A stretch of DNA of 64,000 nucleotides from Cornus controversa (GCA_026545225.1 CM048845.1:120097033-120161032); one strand, 5' to 3'; counted from the stretch's first letter, positions 23,070 through 34,609 are shown. Made by a program: numbers and translations. Notes: generated from the sequence alone by a model not told the origin.

Positions 23070-23863
23070 GGATAAATTATTGTAATCTCCTTTGAAATTT
23101 GTCCAAATAACTATGAGATGAAACTTTAAAAAAAGATGAGTCAACCTCCCTTCAGGTTTAAAAAAATTACAGTCAAACCCACTATGTTATAGAATTGTTA
23201 ACGACGTTTAAATAATTTTTTAAAATACCAAAAATACCCTTCATCCACTTATAGATCATATTTAGGTCCTATGTAAACACTGTCTCTGTCCACCATAACC
23301 ATCATCATGCCTATGCTCCTCACATCAGGCGAACTCGTTCAACTCCCCATACTCCCTCTCCATCGTCACGAACTTAACAAACACCACTACCGTCAGTCTT
23401 CTCTCTCGCCCCTTCCACTGTTTTGTCTTTGTGCCAGCAAAATTTGAGAACCAATTTGGAAGTTTTGGTGTTTGAGGATTTTTTTGGTGTGTGGGGGCTG
23501 TGATTTGGTGAAGGGATGGAGGTAATTGGAGAAGAAATGGTAGATGATGTGGAATTCGATTGTGACGGTGGGTACTGTCGGTTGTGTATATATATGAACT
23601 TTGTATGTTTATATAAGTTTGTACACTATAGTATATGTTTATTAAATTTATATTTAATTTTTAATAATTTTTTTGCTTACATCATCAACAGTGAGCTAAT
23701 TAAATATATATTATTAGAAGTGAGGGTATTTTTGTACTTTTATAATAGATTTAAACGGTGTTAAGGATTTTAACTCTGAGAGGAGGTGTCAGACTAATTT
23801 TTTTTTAAATTTCATCTGCCAATAATAAGTCCACACTTTAAAAGAGGTCAAAGTAATTTATCC
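23070..23863. mobile_element. non-autonomous MULE, 794 bp
   Basis: Left end GGATAAATTATTGTAATCTC; complement of right end GGATAAATTACTTTGACCTC. Flanking 9-mers TTTCTTTTA (23061-23069) and TTTATTTTA (23864-23872) match at eight of nine. The interior has a GC-richer patch (23280-23600) that may be captured host sequence; it has no identifiable protein. Confidence 0.75.
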
Positions 23864-23872
23864 TTTATTTTA

Positions 23873-24422
23873 TTTTATTTATTCTCTACTTCTTAACTTC
23901 CCTAATCTCTCACTCTCCCTCACCACTTCACTAACTAACATTTCTCTCTCTCTTCATCAAAAAATTATTATATATCACGAAGATTCCGTGTATATATAAT
24001 ATAAATATAGATACATATATATTTTTTATTCTTTCTCTCTCCTCTGCACTCTTTCCCATTCCCCTTTGTCTCCCACGCTTCTTCTATCTCTTTTTTTATA
24101 TATTATTATTACTATTTACTCCGTCAATGCGTTGTATTCGATTTGTTTGGCCCTTTCTTTTATAATGTTTTTAAAAATAGCATATTCATGCATCTTAGAT
24201 GATAATAAATATTTTGAATTTAAAGTTTTAAATAAATAGAATATCCAAAACTCAGTGTATAGCACAACCTTTATATAGATATTATGGAGTATTCTTTCTT
24301 TCTTGGTGTATATTTTTTCCTAATGCTCTTCTTTCTTTCTACACATGTGGGTCTTCTTCTTGTACTTATGGGATATAATTAGTGGTTGCGATCATACATT
24401 CAATTTGCAACATAACACATTA
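23873..24422. other. AT- and pyrimidine-rich intergenic DNA
   Basis: Low-complexity CT-rich and AT-rich tracts; no gene seen. Confidence 0.4.
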
Positions 24423-25733
24423 GGGCATCCACTATGGGTTGGCTGGTTCTCCAAATTTGAATTTTAGCCAATCACATCATCATATCAGGATCTCCAAATT
24501 TTGGCTCCACAACAGGTTCTTCAGATTTCTGCCAACCAATAATAATAATATTTTAATAAATTTCTTTTAAAAAAAATTTAAATTTTAAATTATTAAATAT
24601 TTATTTATTTATTTACTAACGATTACATTCCCAACGACTATATTTTTCATCTTATATAAATACTCATTTGCTTATTTATAAAATTATCACTACTTTTATT
24701 CGTTCAAAAGTTCATTTACCATCTCTTTCAATTTTGAAATTTTGATGGCTTCGTCATCACGACCTTTGTTAGATTTTAATTCTCCACATTTTTCGTCATC
24801 CTCCTCATCAATAGATCTTGACAAATTGCTTAAAGATCATGTATCTACCTACAAAGAAATCCTGAGCTATATACGTCGAAGATTATAGCGCAAGTATTTC
24901 AACCAGCTCAGAGGCGGCGGTTTATTCATCGTGACCGAGAAGGAAGCCACCGTCAGCTAATAAAAGACTACTTTGATGAGAATTGCTTATATACACCCGA
25001 GCAAGTTCATAGACGATTCAAGATGTGCCGAGAACTATATCTTCGTATCTTGAATGATGTTCAAGCTTATGATGACTTCTTCATCCAAAAAAGGGACGTG
25101 AGTGGCCGTTTGAGGTTGTCTTCTATACAGAAAATGATAACTGCAATACGCATTCATGCATATGGTGGACCAGCCGATTCATTTGACGAGTATATTAAAT
25201 CGGTGAGACTACTGCAATAAGTTGTTTGAAGGCATTTTGTACTACTGTTGTTGCTGTGTATGAGCAGCAGTACATGCGCAAACCAAACGAAACCGACATC
25301 GCACGACTGCTTCAAGAAAGGGGAGGCTAGAGGATTCCCAGGTATGCTTAGTTATATTAATTGTATGCATTGGGAGTAGAAGAATTGCCCAATGGTGTGG
25401 CATGACACACACAAGGACCGCACCCATAAGGCTACTTTAATATTGGAGGCGGTAGCCTCAAAAGATTTGTGAATTTGACATTCATTTTTTGGAATGGCTC
25501 GTTCATACAATGATATAAATGTGTTGGATCATTCCTCTGTATTCAATCGTATTGTCAATGGCAGAATGCCTCAGGTTAATTATGTGGTGAATGAGCATTA
25601 ATATAACATGGGGTATTACTTGTCTGATGGTATATACCCAAAATGGGAAAATTTGATGCAGACCATCCCAAATCCAAGAACTCCAAAACAAAAAATGTTT
25701 GTAGAAAAATAAGAGGCATACAGGAAAGATGTG
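24423..25733 (+). mobile_element. PIF/Harbinger element, left part
   Basis: GGGCATCCACTATGGGTTGG at 24423, directly after TTA, looks like a Harbinger-type terminus with its 3-bp target site. It stands 322 bases before the start of a broken Harbinger transposase. The right end could not be found: the coding region stops abruptly at 25733, where a MULE-like sequence begins. Confidence 0.55.
24745..25733 (+). pseudogene. PIF/Harbinger transposase (plant transposon protein, PF04827 type), broken
   Basis: Begins MASSSRPLLDFNSPHFSSSS. After a frame change it is clearly homologous to the DDE nuclease family: RRFIHRDREGSHRQLIKDYF, FKMCRELYLRILNDVQAYDD, KPNETDIARLLQE, GFPGMLSYINCMHWE, KATLILEAVASKDL, FFGMARSYNDINVLDHSSVF, YNMGYYLSDGIYPKWENLMQ. 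At least two further frameshifts and several stops (for example within the WEWKNCP and LWIWH motifs) break it. The first catalytic aspartate (normally SIDCMHW) is Asn. The frame ends at RKDV; the last part, with the catalytic Glu region, is missing. It cannot encode an active enzyme. Confidence 0.88.
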
Positions 25734-25973
25734 TTTGATGTATTGACACGCGACTACAACTTTGTGAATTTTCGTTACTAACACCCCTTATGGTTTGTGT
25801 CGTATATCACATACACCCCCTCTTGCCAAAAGTACATCATGTCAGAGCACTTTTGACTGTGAAATGACCATACTGCCCTTTGACTTATGACTTAACTCAT
25901 TTGAATACTAAATTTACCTATTTAGCCCGGTATAATGAACCAAAATACCCCTTTGAATATACCTATATATATT

Positions 25974-26009
<36 letters not shown>

Positions 26010-26586
26010 CTATATATAATTATGTATTTCCATAAATAATAATGTTAACATAAAATAAAAAAATAATTAAATTTCTCTTTCTTTTTCTCTATCTATCTAT
26101 ATATACACAATATACTATAATATATATATATATAACCTATATATATAATTATTTATACTCATAAATAATGATGTTAACATAAAATAAAAAAGTAATTAAA
26201 TTTTTTTTTCTTTTTCTCTATTCATCTATGTATATACACTATAATATATATATAACCTAATATATGTATAATTATTTATTTTCATAAATAATAATATTCA
26301 TCTATATATACACTATAATATATATAATTATTTATTTCCATAAATAATAATATTAGTAAAATAAAAAATTAGTTGTCAATGCATATTATCATGAAGGGTA
26401 TTGTGGTTATTTTTCTATTATGATATTTTTATATTAAAATGCATTTAAATAATCAAGTGAAATCAAGATATTTCACATATTAAAAAAATGAAAAAGCTGA
26501 CAAGGGGGTGTTGGTGATGAAAATTCATAAAGTTATAGTTGCGTATCAATATATCAAATCTTAGGGAGTGTCAATGATATTTACTT
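25734..26586. mobile_element. MULE-like element, left end truncated, joined to the Harbinger pseudogene
   Basis: The left side begins TTTGATGTATTGACACGCGA and continues 'actttgtgaattttcgttactaacacccc'. The complement of the right side contains TTTGATATATTGATACGCAA and 'actttatgaattttcatcaccaacaccccc'. The right side extends about 28 bases further (to 26586), with GGTGCAAGTAAATATCATTG as its likely true end. So the left terminus appears lost, and no target duplication is found. The interior is a TA-rich tandem array. Confidence 0.55.
26009..26360 (+). repeat. TA-rich imperfect tandem array, about 3 units of 65-130 bp
   Basis: Units contain 'ataattatttat..ccataaataataatgttaacataaaataaaa' and 'ctatatatacactataatatata'. 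Unit starts are near 26010, 26139, 26256 and 26322, with decreasing length. A plain (AT)n run (about 25979-26008) precedes it. Confidence 0.7.
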
Positions 26587-26884
26587 GCACCTAACTAGAC
26601 TGGTCGAAGTTTAAACAGAGCCTCATGGTTTTAAAAAATAATATTTACAAATTGGCCCCGTTGTGTCTAGAAAATGATTTCGACATTGTCATTGTGTAGT
26701 GGTGTTCCTAGAATATTCGGACCGTGTTTTTAAAAAAATAATAATCACTTAATAAAGTAAGAATATTTTTAGATGAGATAATAAAAGTTATTCCATGAAA
26801 TTAAATTACTTTGATAGGGCATGTTGTTCCAAATATTTATTCCACTTTGGAGATGGGCATTACAGTTGAGCACACATCTGTATA

Positions 26885-27067
26885 ATGCTCAAAATCAACT
26901 CTCTTGAGGGATGTATTAATTTGCTTTGGTTTATTGATGCTCAGTTAATTGATGCCACATCATTTGATTACTTGGTGGAGCAAGAAAGACTTGCAAAAGC
27001 ATTTTTGGCAAAGAATGACAAACTTAGAAAGATTTGGCTGGAAAATTTTCAAAAGCAATCACATTAG
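26885..27067 (+). CDS. unrecognised 60-residue frame, possibly a transposon gene end
   Basis: Reads MLKINSLEGCINLLWFIDAQ and later VEQERLAKAFLAKNDKLRKI. The composition is protein-like (an amphipathic, charged C-terminal helix). It lies downstream of the Harbinger relic, so it may be the tail of an element-encoded protein. I recognise no domain and the start is uncertain. Confidence 0.2.
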   Translation: MLKINSLEGCINLLWFIDAQLIDATSFDYLVEQERLAKAFLAKNDKLRKIWLENFQKQSH

Positions 27068-27080
27068 ATGATGGGAGATA

Positions 27081-27230
27081 GAAACTTATTTGTAGTGATG
27101 TTATCAAGTCTTATTTGTAGTAATGCATCTTCATGATGCCTAATTGTATATGTGTGAAACTTATTTGTAGTGATTTTATCAAGGCTTATTTGTAGTAATG
27201 CATCTTCATGATGCCTAATTGTATATGTGT
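27081..27230 (+). repeat. 75-bp tandem duplication
   Basis: Copies at 27081-27155 and 27156-27230, beginning GAAACTTATTTGTAGTGAT and ending CTAATTGTATATGTGT. Only about two substitutions separate them. Each copy also has an internal repeat of CTTATTTGTAGT. Confidence 0.9.
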
Positions 27231-28115
27231 TTGGATGTCTGCTACCTTCTCTTGTACACAACAACATTGTGGTGGATATTTATGTTTAAATTGTAATTCG
27301 TTATTTTTTTGGATATATGGGTTTAGCCTTATTTGTTTTATCTAACTTGTTGGATTGTTGCTATTTAGAGAAAATTATAATATTTAAGTTTGTTGGAAAG
27401 TTGTGGTGTTTGAATTTGGTTTGAAATGTAAATATTTGTACAAGGTTGGATTATACCAATTTTTTAAAAAAAATATATCAAGACACTATTAACCCAGAAC
27501 AAATATTTTCAAATTGGTTTAAAAATAACTCAAAAGTTATGAATTTATTTATAATTATAACTCAAAATTTAATTTTTAGTTATAAGATAAGATTTTTATG
27601 AATTTTTTTGACAAGTGTTGTAAAAAAAAATAGCTATGTCAAAATATTGATAAACAAAATTAATTGTAAATTATAATATATATTAATTTTAATTATATAT
27701 AATAATATAAATATTTTAAAACAAAAAACTCAAACGGGAGTTACTAAATGTCTTTTCAGTGTTTTGGTTTTGAATTTCTTAAAACACATTTACTTACCAA
27801 ATATGTTTTGTATGTTTCTATTTTAAAAAATACTTAAAACACATTTTCTTTATCAAATATGTTTTTTTTTCTATTCAAAACATTCTCGTAATAAAATACT
27901 TGTTCTGTTTTACACAAACAAAAATTCAAAACACAAACACAAGCCAAACGAGCCCTTGTTTGGCAACACCATAATCATTTTTTTTTCTAATACATGTCCG
28001 GAGACAATGTTGAAGCATAACACGGGAGTGTCCTGTATTGGCTGATAACATATGATTCGAATTACATTTGAAATGAATGGATTTAGATTCAATTATTAAT
28101 AATTTTCTAATCTAA
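27231..28115. other. AT-rich intergenic DNA
   Basis: No gene. CCAAACGAGCCC at about 27946-27957 looks like the right terminus of a PIF/Tourist-type MITE, but no left partner was found. Confidence 0.35.
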
Positions 28116-28878
28116 GGAAGGTGTATTCAATTATGATTTAAAAAGACTTTAAAATTTTGTATTTAATCTAGACTTTTATAGACTTTTAAAGAGTCCATAC
28201 AAATCTAGCGGTATTCCATCTAGACTTGTATAGACTTTTAAAGAATCCATACAAATTTGGCGATATTCAATTAGAATTTTTAAAAAGTCTAAATGTATTC
28301 AAAAAGTCATAGATTTTGAAGGATTTCATTAAGTGGTGGATTGTGGTGGATTTGATGGTGGAAGTTATAAATACCGAAGCCCATAACAAATCCAACATTT
28401 CCCCATCAAGTTTTGGTAGTTTTTTTTTTTTTTTCTGCAGAATACGAATAACCTTTCTTCATCTCAAGGTACACTATTTTTTTCTCTCTCTTCTCAGATT
28501 CTCTCTTTTTCTATTCAATTAAGATTTTAAAAAAGTCATAGTACAAACAAAACCAAATGAATTACACAAACAAAACAATCAATATATAAAAGATCATCAA
28601 TGCCAAAACTCACTTCGGTGCATGATCCAATTTATATTGTAACACCGAAACCAAGAATCGAATTTCAGAGGGTGCAGTGGATGTTTGATCTATAAACAAA
28701 GATATCAATTTTTAAAATAATATATATACACACAAAATAGGGTTTATGAGGGTGGTATTACCTTGTCGCTGAAAATAATGGTCCACTGAGTGCATGTACT
28801 TTCTATACCTAGAGTTCATATTGTCTTTAATATAAAAACAGTTTATTCAAAAGTTGTATGGATTTACGATTTATTATA

Positions 28879-28920
28879 TATCAATGCATATACACTTGTT
28901 ATCAATGCATATACACTTGT
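28879..28920 (+). repeat. 21-bp perfect tandem duplication
   Basis: TATCAATGCATATACACTTG(T) occurs twice in direct succession. Confidence 0.85.
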
Positions 28921-29976
28921 ACGAATTTACTCTCGTATAAATACCCATTTAACATGTTACAATGTTTATATACACTTGCCCATATCTATACTCAGATGTA
29001 TACTCATTTAACAAGCCATACATACAATAAAATAAATGTCTATATACATTTTAAATATAAAAAATAAAAAGAAAACAATTTTTTTTTATAATGAATTTCA
29101 TATGAAAAATATTTTTGGGGCATCAAAAGTAGATATTTAGAATCTATTTAGTTTAAATTTTTTAAAAATAGTTTTATGTTTCAAATAAATAAAAACCAGA
29201 AAGTTGTACAAAAAAAAATTGTTTTGTTATAAGTTTTATGAAAATTATTTCTAAAAATTCAGTTACAAAAAAAAAAAAAAAATTATTTGTAGAGAATCTT
29301 TTATAATTTTTTGAAAATAATTTTTTCAAACACAAGAACAATAACGAGATAATGCTAATGAATGGAGAGCTAGTATAACTTTGAATATGTGGAGAGATGT
29401 CGGACACAATGATAACAATGAAAACTAAGAATATTGAGTAATGAATATTAAATATTTTCCTTTAAATTTTGCTTTCAAACTTGTTATAAACTTGTTGCTA
29501 TACCTTTGTGAATGTCAGTTGTTTTGCGTTTGTTATAATTTTTGTCTTTCGTGAAAATTATGGTGCGCGTCGCAGTAACATAAATTTTTTTAATTTTTTA
29601 TAAAAAAAATATGTCTATATATCTATCTAATACAATGAGACGAAAATATAAAAATATTTCATTTACTATGAACATAACTTTTTTGTCATTAGCTTAACAT
29701 ATAATACAAATAAAATAAAAGAAAGAGCATGGTAAATATTTCATTTTTACATGTATTGCTTAATAATTGTTTGCACTATTATGAGGAGAAGTATATGTAA
29801 CTTTGTATAAGTTCTTAATTAATAATTTTATTGAAAAATTTCAAATAGCACAAAACTATAAATGATAGCTTATCCATTTTGTATTATACATGTTCTATGA
29901 ACCAATGGTTTACTTGTATATAAAAATATAATTCAAGGATATAAATAAATAAAATATATTGAAGATTCATTACAAG

Positions 29977-30479
29977 TAGGGCTGCACAAAGAACCGTAGG
30001 AACCAGAACCGTACCTGAATCGAACCGAATCGTCAGTACGGTTCCGGTTCCATTTTTCAAGGAACCGTTGAACACGGTTTCGGTTCCAGGCCCAGCAGAA
30101 CCGAACTGAACCGTAGGTGACGGTTCCAAGGAATCGAAACCGGAATCGGAACCGATCCGAAACCATTAAATTAGTTATATAATTATATTAGTTATTAGTC
30201 TTATTACTAATTTACTATTATAATATTATACAAACACTAAACATATATGGTTAAACTACATTTATTATCAATAATATTGTATTAGATTATATATTGATTC
30301 AATATATTAGATTGTAAAATTGAAAAAAAAAAAAAAAACTCGGAGAACCGGGTTCGGAACCGAACCAAACCGTTGGCTACGGTTCGGTTCGGTTCCACCT
30401 CCCAACGGTTCCGGTTCCAAAAAATAGGGAACCGTTGGGACGGTTCCAGTTCCGGGAACCGAAACCGTGTGCAGCCCTA
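29977..30479. mobile_element. hAT MITE with perfect 8-bp target duplication
   Basis: 503 bp. Ends TAGGGCTGCACAAAG and, complemented, TAGGGCTGCACACGG. ATTACAAG sits directly outside both ends (29969-29976, 30480-30487). Subterminal regions are dense in CGGTTCC/GGAACCG units, the usual transposase-binding pattern of this hAT MITE group. No coding capacity; frames over the GGTTCC repeats are artefacts. Confidence 0.93.
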
Positions 30480-30685
30480 ATTACAAGTATATAAAAATTC
30501 ATCGAAGTCTCTAATAGAAGTCTATACAAATTCATGAAAGTCTGTGATAAAAATCTATAGAAATTCATAAAAGTCTATAATAAAAGTCTATAAAAAAATA
30601 TTAATTTTACTTAAATTCATATAAATTCATGAAATTCTGTTACTTTAAAAATATCTTTCAAAATCCTAATTAAATACATCGTTCT

Positions 30686-31558
30686 AAATTTAATTGTCCT
30701 CTTCCTCGATTTTCATACCCCTAAACTCTTTTTTTTTTTTTTTCATTTTAGCCCATTTTTGCAGGGTTTTCGTTGATGTTAGAAAGAAATTTTTTTGAGA
30801 GAGAGACACGACTTTCAATCGGAGTCGCTGCTTCTTCGCCGTTGGTGGGATTCGATCACTGCCCGGCGACGGATCTTGTAAAGAACGTATTAATTCACTT
30901 GTAAGTACATTTTATTACTATTCTTTCCTGCATTTCATTCCTTTCAGAGGAATAGAAAACTCTCTTCTTGCACCCGTGTAAGTTCTAAAATACTGATTCC
31001 TGATAGAACATAACTCGAACCCTTACGCTGATTTTTTTTTTTTTTTGGAATTTGTTGGAATTGAATTTTTGCCAAGCTACCTCTTGCTTTTCATGGATCG
31101 TCTAGTGCGAATCATTGAAATGAAGCCACAAGGAAAAAGGGGGTTTAATCTGTTCACTCCTGAGTCTTGACATTTCAACTGATGTGCTATTAACAAAAAT
31201 TAACTTAGAAACTAATCTAAATATCAAAAAGCAATTTCTAATTATGTTAAACCTATTGGACACAACTCATAAAGCAAATGCCATCTCCATTACCAAATGT
31301 ATTTATTGTCAAATAAATAAAAAAAGATTAATGATACAATGTTACAAGGAAATTTATGTAACAAACAGGAAGTATGTAGAGAATTTTCATACAGAAAAAT
31401 GTGGCATATATAGGTTCTTCAAAATAAATTTCCAGAAAGAAGATGAATAGTAAAATAGCAAGAGACATTGCAGAGAAAGTCTGACGGTCATAGGAATGTA
31501 AGAAAGAAGATATAGCGAATAAACTAAAGGATTGGCTTATTGTTCTGCATATAGTAAA
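30686..31558. other. intergenic DNA with a transcribed-looking GC-richer patch
   Basis: Bases 30770-30900 are GC-richer (CGGAGTCGCTGC, GCCCGGCGACGG) and end in a donor-like CTTGTAAGTA (30899-30908), like a 5' UTR exon, but no coding sequence follows. A short frame at 31184-31450 is AT-rich and unrecognised. Confidence 0.25.
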
Positions 31559-34500
31559 TCAATTAAAATGTTCCTTTTTATCCCTGAGTTTGGGTCGGCG
31601 TGGCAAATGCTTATTAGTTGCCTCTATGTTTCTCATGAGGTGAGCAGGCATTGACATGGGCAACATCTTGCGGCCTGGCATGGCATCTGTATAAGCAGAA
31701 AGCTGAGTTGTCTCTCGGACAAGAAGTGAGAACTTTGAGCTTGAAATTGATTGAATATCCCTTGCCTCTTTGATGAAGTGCGCAGGCATGTCTGCTACCT
31801 GCAATGCTTGGAGAGAACTGAGTTCTCCAAGGCCGCTAGGAAGCCTGGTAAATTTGGGACAGTAAGCAATGGTTAGCATTTGAAGCTTCCCCATTGCTCC
31901 GTCTTTTATCTCTGTCCATCTTTCGAGATTTTTACAACGTAGAATTGATAGTTTCTTTAGCTTAAGAAAGGCCCTTTTGCCAAACTGTATCTCCTTTCCG
32001 TCATAGGCATTGCACAATGAGAAATGAACAAGGCTGGGCAAATGCTGGAGAGCTGAGAGGGGATCTTCCATTAGCATACAGTCCCACAAATACAGATATT
32101 TGAGGGAATGAAGCTTCTCAATCCACGCTAGCAAATTATCAATTGGGCCTCCAATTCTCAGCTTGTCTAGGTTCTCAAGGGGATTGCAGGAAATCATGCG
32201 AATGTGCTCATCAGGCGCACATTTTATTGTCAAGGAGCGGAGGAATTTCATATGATCAATAGTCTCGAAGAGGTTTCCTGAGTGGCAGCTTTTGACCTCA
32301 CCCACCGATAATTTTTGGAGTTGAGGAAGATGTTGTAATCCCTTTGTGATACCTTCAGTAACAACAACTCCAGCGAGTGTTTGGAGATCTTTAAAAACCT
32401 CAATCTCCACTACTAAGTTCACAACTTTGTCACCAAAAGACCCTGCAAGAAGAAGATGCCTCATATTTTTCAAGCCTTCTAAACCGTCAGGCAAGTCCTC
32501 GATGGATGTGTTTCTGATGTCCAGAGTCTGTAATCTTTGCAGTTTCTTGAGGGACGTGGGTAGTTTTTTAAGCTTTGTACCCCTCAACCCCAAATACCGC
32601 AACAAACCAAGATCTCCGACTGAATCTGGCAAGTCGTCTCTGGGAAGATGTTGAATTTCCAACACAGAAAGCAGCCTGAAGCTGCTTACTGATGTGATGA
32701 GGAGAGGCTGGTGTTTGTATCCCTTAAATAGAAGTAAAGAATATATTCTGCTCAGGTTTAGCTTGTCAACCTCGGTTATGGGAATGCTGCTGCTTTCAGC
32801 ACTTAAGGAAAGGTGACGGGGCCTCTCTGGCAATAGAGCATTCCCTCTGCTGTCAAGCAGAGAACTGTTGAATTTATCTTGTTCAGACTTTTTAAGGGCA
32901 AATTCTCGCATCGGTCTTAGGACACGACATGTTTCTACCTCTCCGTCCAAACCCACCTGAGCCATTTGAAACATGTTCCTCCGGATGAGCTCTTCCATTT
33001 GAAGTCTGGCAGCCTCCTCCACCGTCACGGTAGCACCTTCTTGCACAAAGCCCTCTGCTATCCACATCCGCTGTAGCCTCTTACATGGGATCTCAGAGTT
33101 CAAGGGGAACAACGCGGCATACAAGAAGCAGCTCTTGAGCACTGCGTGAAGATCAGAATAGCATAAAGGTATGAAGTGAGCCTGCGTAAGCATGTGCTGG
33201 ACTTTGGTCCATTCTTTGGTCTCCATCTGCTTTGTTGAGAGAAGCCCTCCAACTGTAGCAATGGCAAGCGGGATACCCTTGCATATCCCCAAAATCTCTT
33301 CTGCTTCTGATTTGACTACAGAAGGCCAAAACGTGGTCCCTTGCAAGCATGCACGCTTCTGGAGGAGATTGAAAGCATTTTGTGGTGTTAGCCGCGGGAT
33401 ATAAATTGCATATTTGCAATCAGGCAAGTACCGTAAATTTGTTCGGGATGTTATGATTATCTTTGCTTGGCAGTCCTGAGGTAGAGCACTCTTTACATAT
33501 TCCCATTCATCTTTTTTCATAACATCGTCCAATACCAGCAGGAACTTCTTCCCAACCAAGCGGCTGCGGATCATCTCTCTCAGAGATGCGTCGTTCATTG
33601 CATCAATATTCCTAGGAGCCATCACTGACATGCTTTTTAGAATCCCCCTCAGCACATCTCGCAATAGGCTTGTGGTTGGACTTTGGAAAACAGAGGCCCA
33701 AGCATGACAATCGAAATGATGTCTCATGCGCTCATAAACAGCTGCTGCTATGGTGGTCTTGCCAATTCCCCCGACTCCCATCACACTGATGATGACAGGA
33801 TCACTTTGCTTTTCCTCCACCATCAACCAACTCTCGAGCTTGCTTACTTCCTCTTGCCGCCCTAAAATTGAAGTCTCAAGAATCATTTGGATGGACCTTC
33901 CTGAATCATGTGCCAGCATTGTAGTAGCAGCAGCTCGCACGAGGGTGATTCTGACAAGGTTCATATTCAAGGCTTCCCAGATGAGTCTCTTCATTTCATT
34001 GGCCACCTTCTCTGACAACCGTCCCAACAGTTCCAACGAGTCCATTCCAAATAGATGCTTGTGCCAACTGGTGGTAGAGTCGGTAGGACAGGCACGATCA
34101 ACCACTGACGCATTATTTTCTGATGATATTAATCTGTGGCTGCGCACTTGATGTGATGAATGGAACCCGTTTCCATTAATAAGAGAGTTGGTCTGTTGGT
34201 GGCCTCTGGACAAAAACTGCTGAATCTTGGCTGATAAGGTATCCTTCCCCATGATGAAAAAACGCGAATGAAGAAATTTGCTTAACAGAGAACCAGAAGT
34301 ATTCATATCGGATAAATACATATCATAGGTAACAATGATATCTTCAACTTCTACAGCCAGAGCCGCAACTTGTGAAACCCACCTTGAGATTCTTTCATAG
34401 TTCTTTGTCTTCCATTCTTCTTGATTGCCGACATTTCTTCTCCATTCCGTGTCATTGAGATCTCTCTTCCACTCTGCATCATGGAGATAAGGTTGTGCCA

Positions 34501-34609
34501 ACTCGAACACTTTCTTAATCTGCTCTAGGTGGATGGGTATTAGCAGATTGGATTCACGACTAATACATTCTTTCAGTTTGCGGAGGATGTTACCAACTGG
34601 AACAGCCAT
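31559..34609 (-). CDS. CC-NB-LRR (NLR) disease-resistance-type protein
   Basis: Intronless, 1016 residues, intracellular immune receptor family. Order of motifs: N-terminal coiled-coil region with an EDVID-like VEDIIVTYD (about 88-96); NB-ARC with P-loop GVGGIGKTT (278-286), RNBS-A HFDCHAWASV, kinase 2 FLLVLDDV (356-363), RNBS-B AKIIITSRT, GLPL as CKGIPLAIA (443-451), RNBS-D CFLYAALFP (494-502) and RMWIAEGFV; then irregular LRRs from about 595 to 960 (LPDSVGDLGLLRYLGLRGTK and similar). The layout is that of RPM1-like proteins. Odd: the MHD motif that closes ARC2 is absent. The matching place reads VLRPMREFA (563-571), giving Val-Leu-Arg instead of Met-His-Asp. No frameshifts. It could be an active receptor, an autoactive variant, or a non-signalling one. 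Single copy in this window. Confidence 0.95.
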   Translation of the reverse strand: MAVPVGNILRKLKECISRESNLLIPIHLEQIKKVFELAQPYLHDAEWKRDLNDTEWRRNVGNQEEWKTKNYERISRWVSQVAALAVEVEDIIVTYDMYLSDMNTSGSLLSKFLHSRFFIMGKDTLSAKIQQFLSRGHQQTNSLINGNGFHSSHQVRSHRLISSENNASVVDRACPTDSTTSWHKHLFGMDSLELLGRLSEKVANEMKRLIWEALNMNLVRITLVRAAATTMLAHDSGRSIQMILETSILGRQEEVSKLESWLMVEEKQSDPVIISVMGVGGIGKTTIAAAVYERMRHHFDCHAWASVFQSPTTSLLRDVLRGILKSMSVMAPRNIDAMNDASLREMIRSRLVGKKFLLVLDDVMKKDEWEYVKSALPQDCQAKIIITSRTNLRYLPDCKYAIYIPRLTPQNAFNLLQKRACLQGTTFWPSVVKSEAEEILGICKGIPLAIATVGGLLSTKQMETKEWTKVQHMLTQAHFIPLCYSDLHAVLKSCFLYAALFPLNSEIPCKRLQRMWIAEGFVQEGATVTVEEAARLQMEELIRRNMFQMAQVGLDGEVETCRVLRPMREFALKKSEQDKFNSSLLDSRGNALLPERPRHLSLSAESSSIPITEVDKLNLSRIYSLLLFKGYKHQPLLITSVSSFRLLSVLEIQHLPRDDLPDSVGDLGLLRYLGLRGTKLKKLPTSLKKLQRLQTLDIRNTSIEDLPDGLEGLKNMRHLLLAGSFGDKVVNLVVEIEVFKDLQTLAGVVVTEGITKGLQHLPQLQKLSVGEVKSCHSGNLFETIDHMKFLRSLTIKCAPDEHIRMISCNPLENLDKLRIGGPIDNLLAWIEKLHSLKYLYLWDCMLMEDPLSALQHLPSLVHFSLCNAYDGKEIQFGKRAFLKLKKLSILRCKNLERWTEIKDGAMGKLQMLTIAYCPKFTRLPSGLGELSSLQALQVADMPAHFIKEARDIQSISSSKFSLLVRETTQLSAYTDAMPGRKMLPMSMPAHLMRNIEATNKHLPRRPKLRDKKEHFN

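Larger units (their letters stand above)
28116..30685. mobile_element. large inverted-end element of unassigned superfamily, host of the hAT MITE
   Basis: The left end GGTGTATTCAATTATGATTT is the inverted relative of the right end, whose complement reads GATGTATTTAATTAGGATTT. Both sides carry many TATAGACTT/AAGTCTATA subterminal units (28160-28310; 30490-30600). The interior is AT-rich and non-coding except for the intact hAT MITE at 29977-30479. No secure target duplication; it could also be two separate relics. Confidence 0.4.

Noticed and set aside
28316-28522. Short plus-strand frame in the inverted-end element
   Set aside because: Ends in Phe/Leu runs from poly-T and CT tracts; no domain.
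29884-30568. Several minus-strand frames rich in Phe/Arg/Gly/Ser
   Set aside because: They are translations of the GGTTCC subterminal repeats of the hAT MITE.
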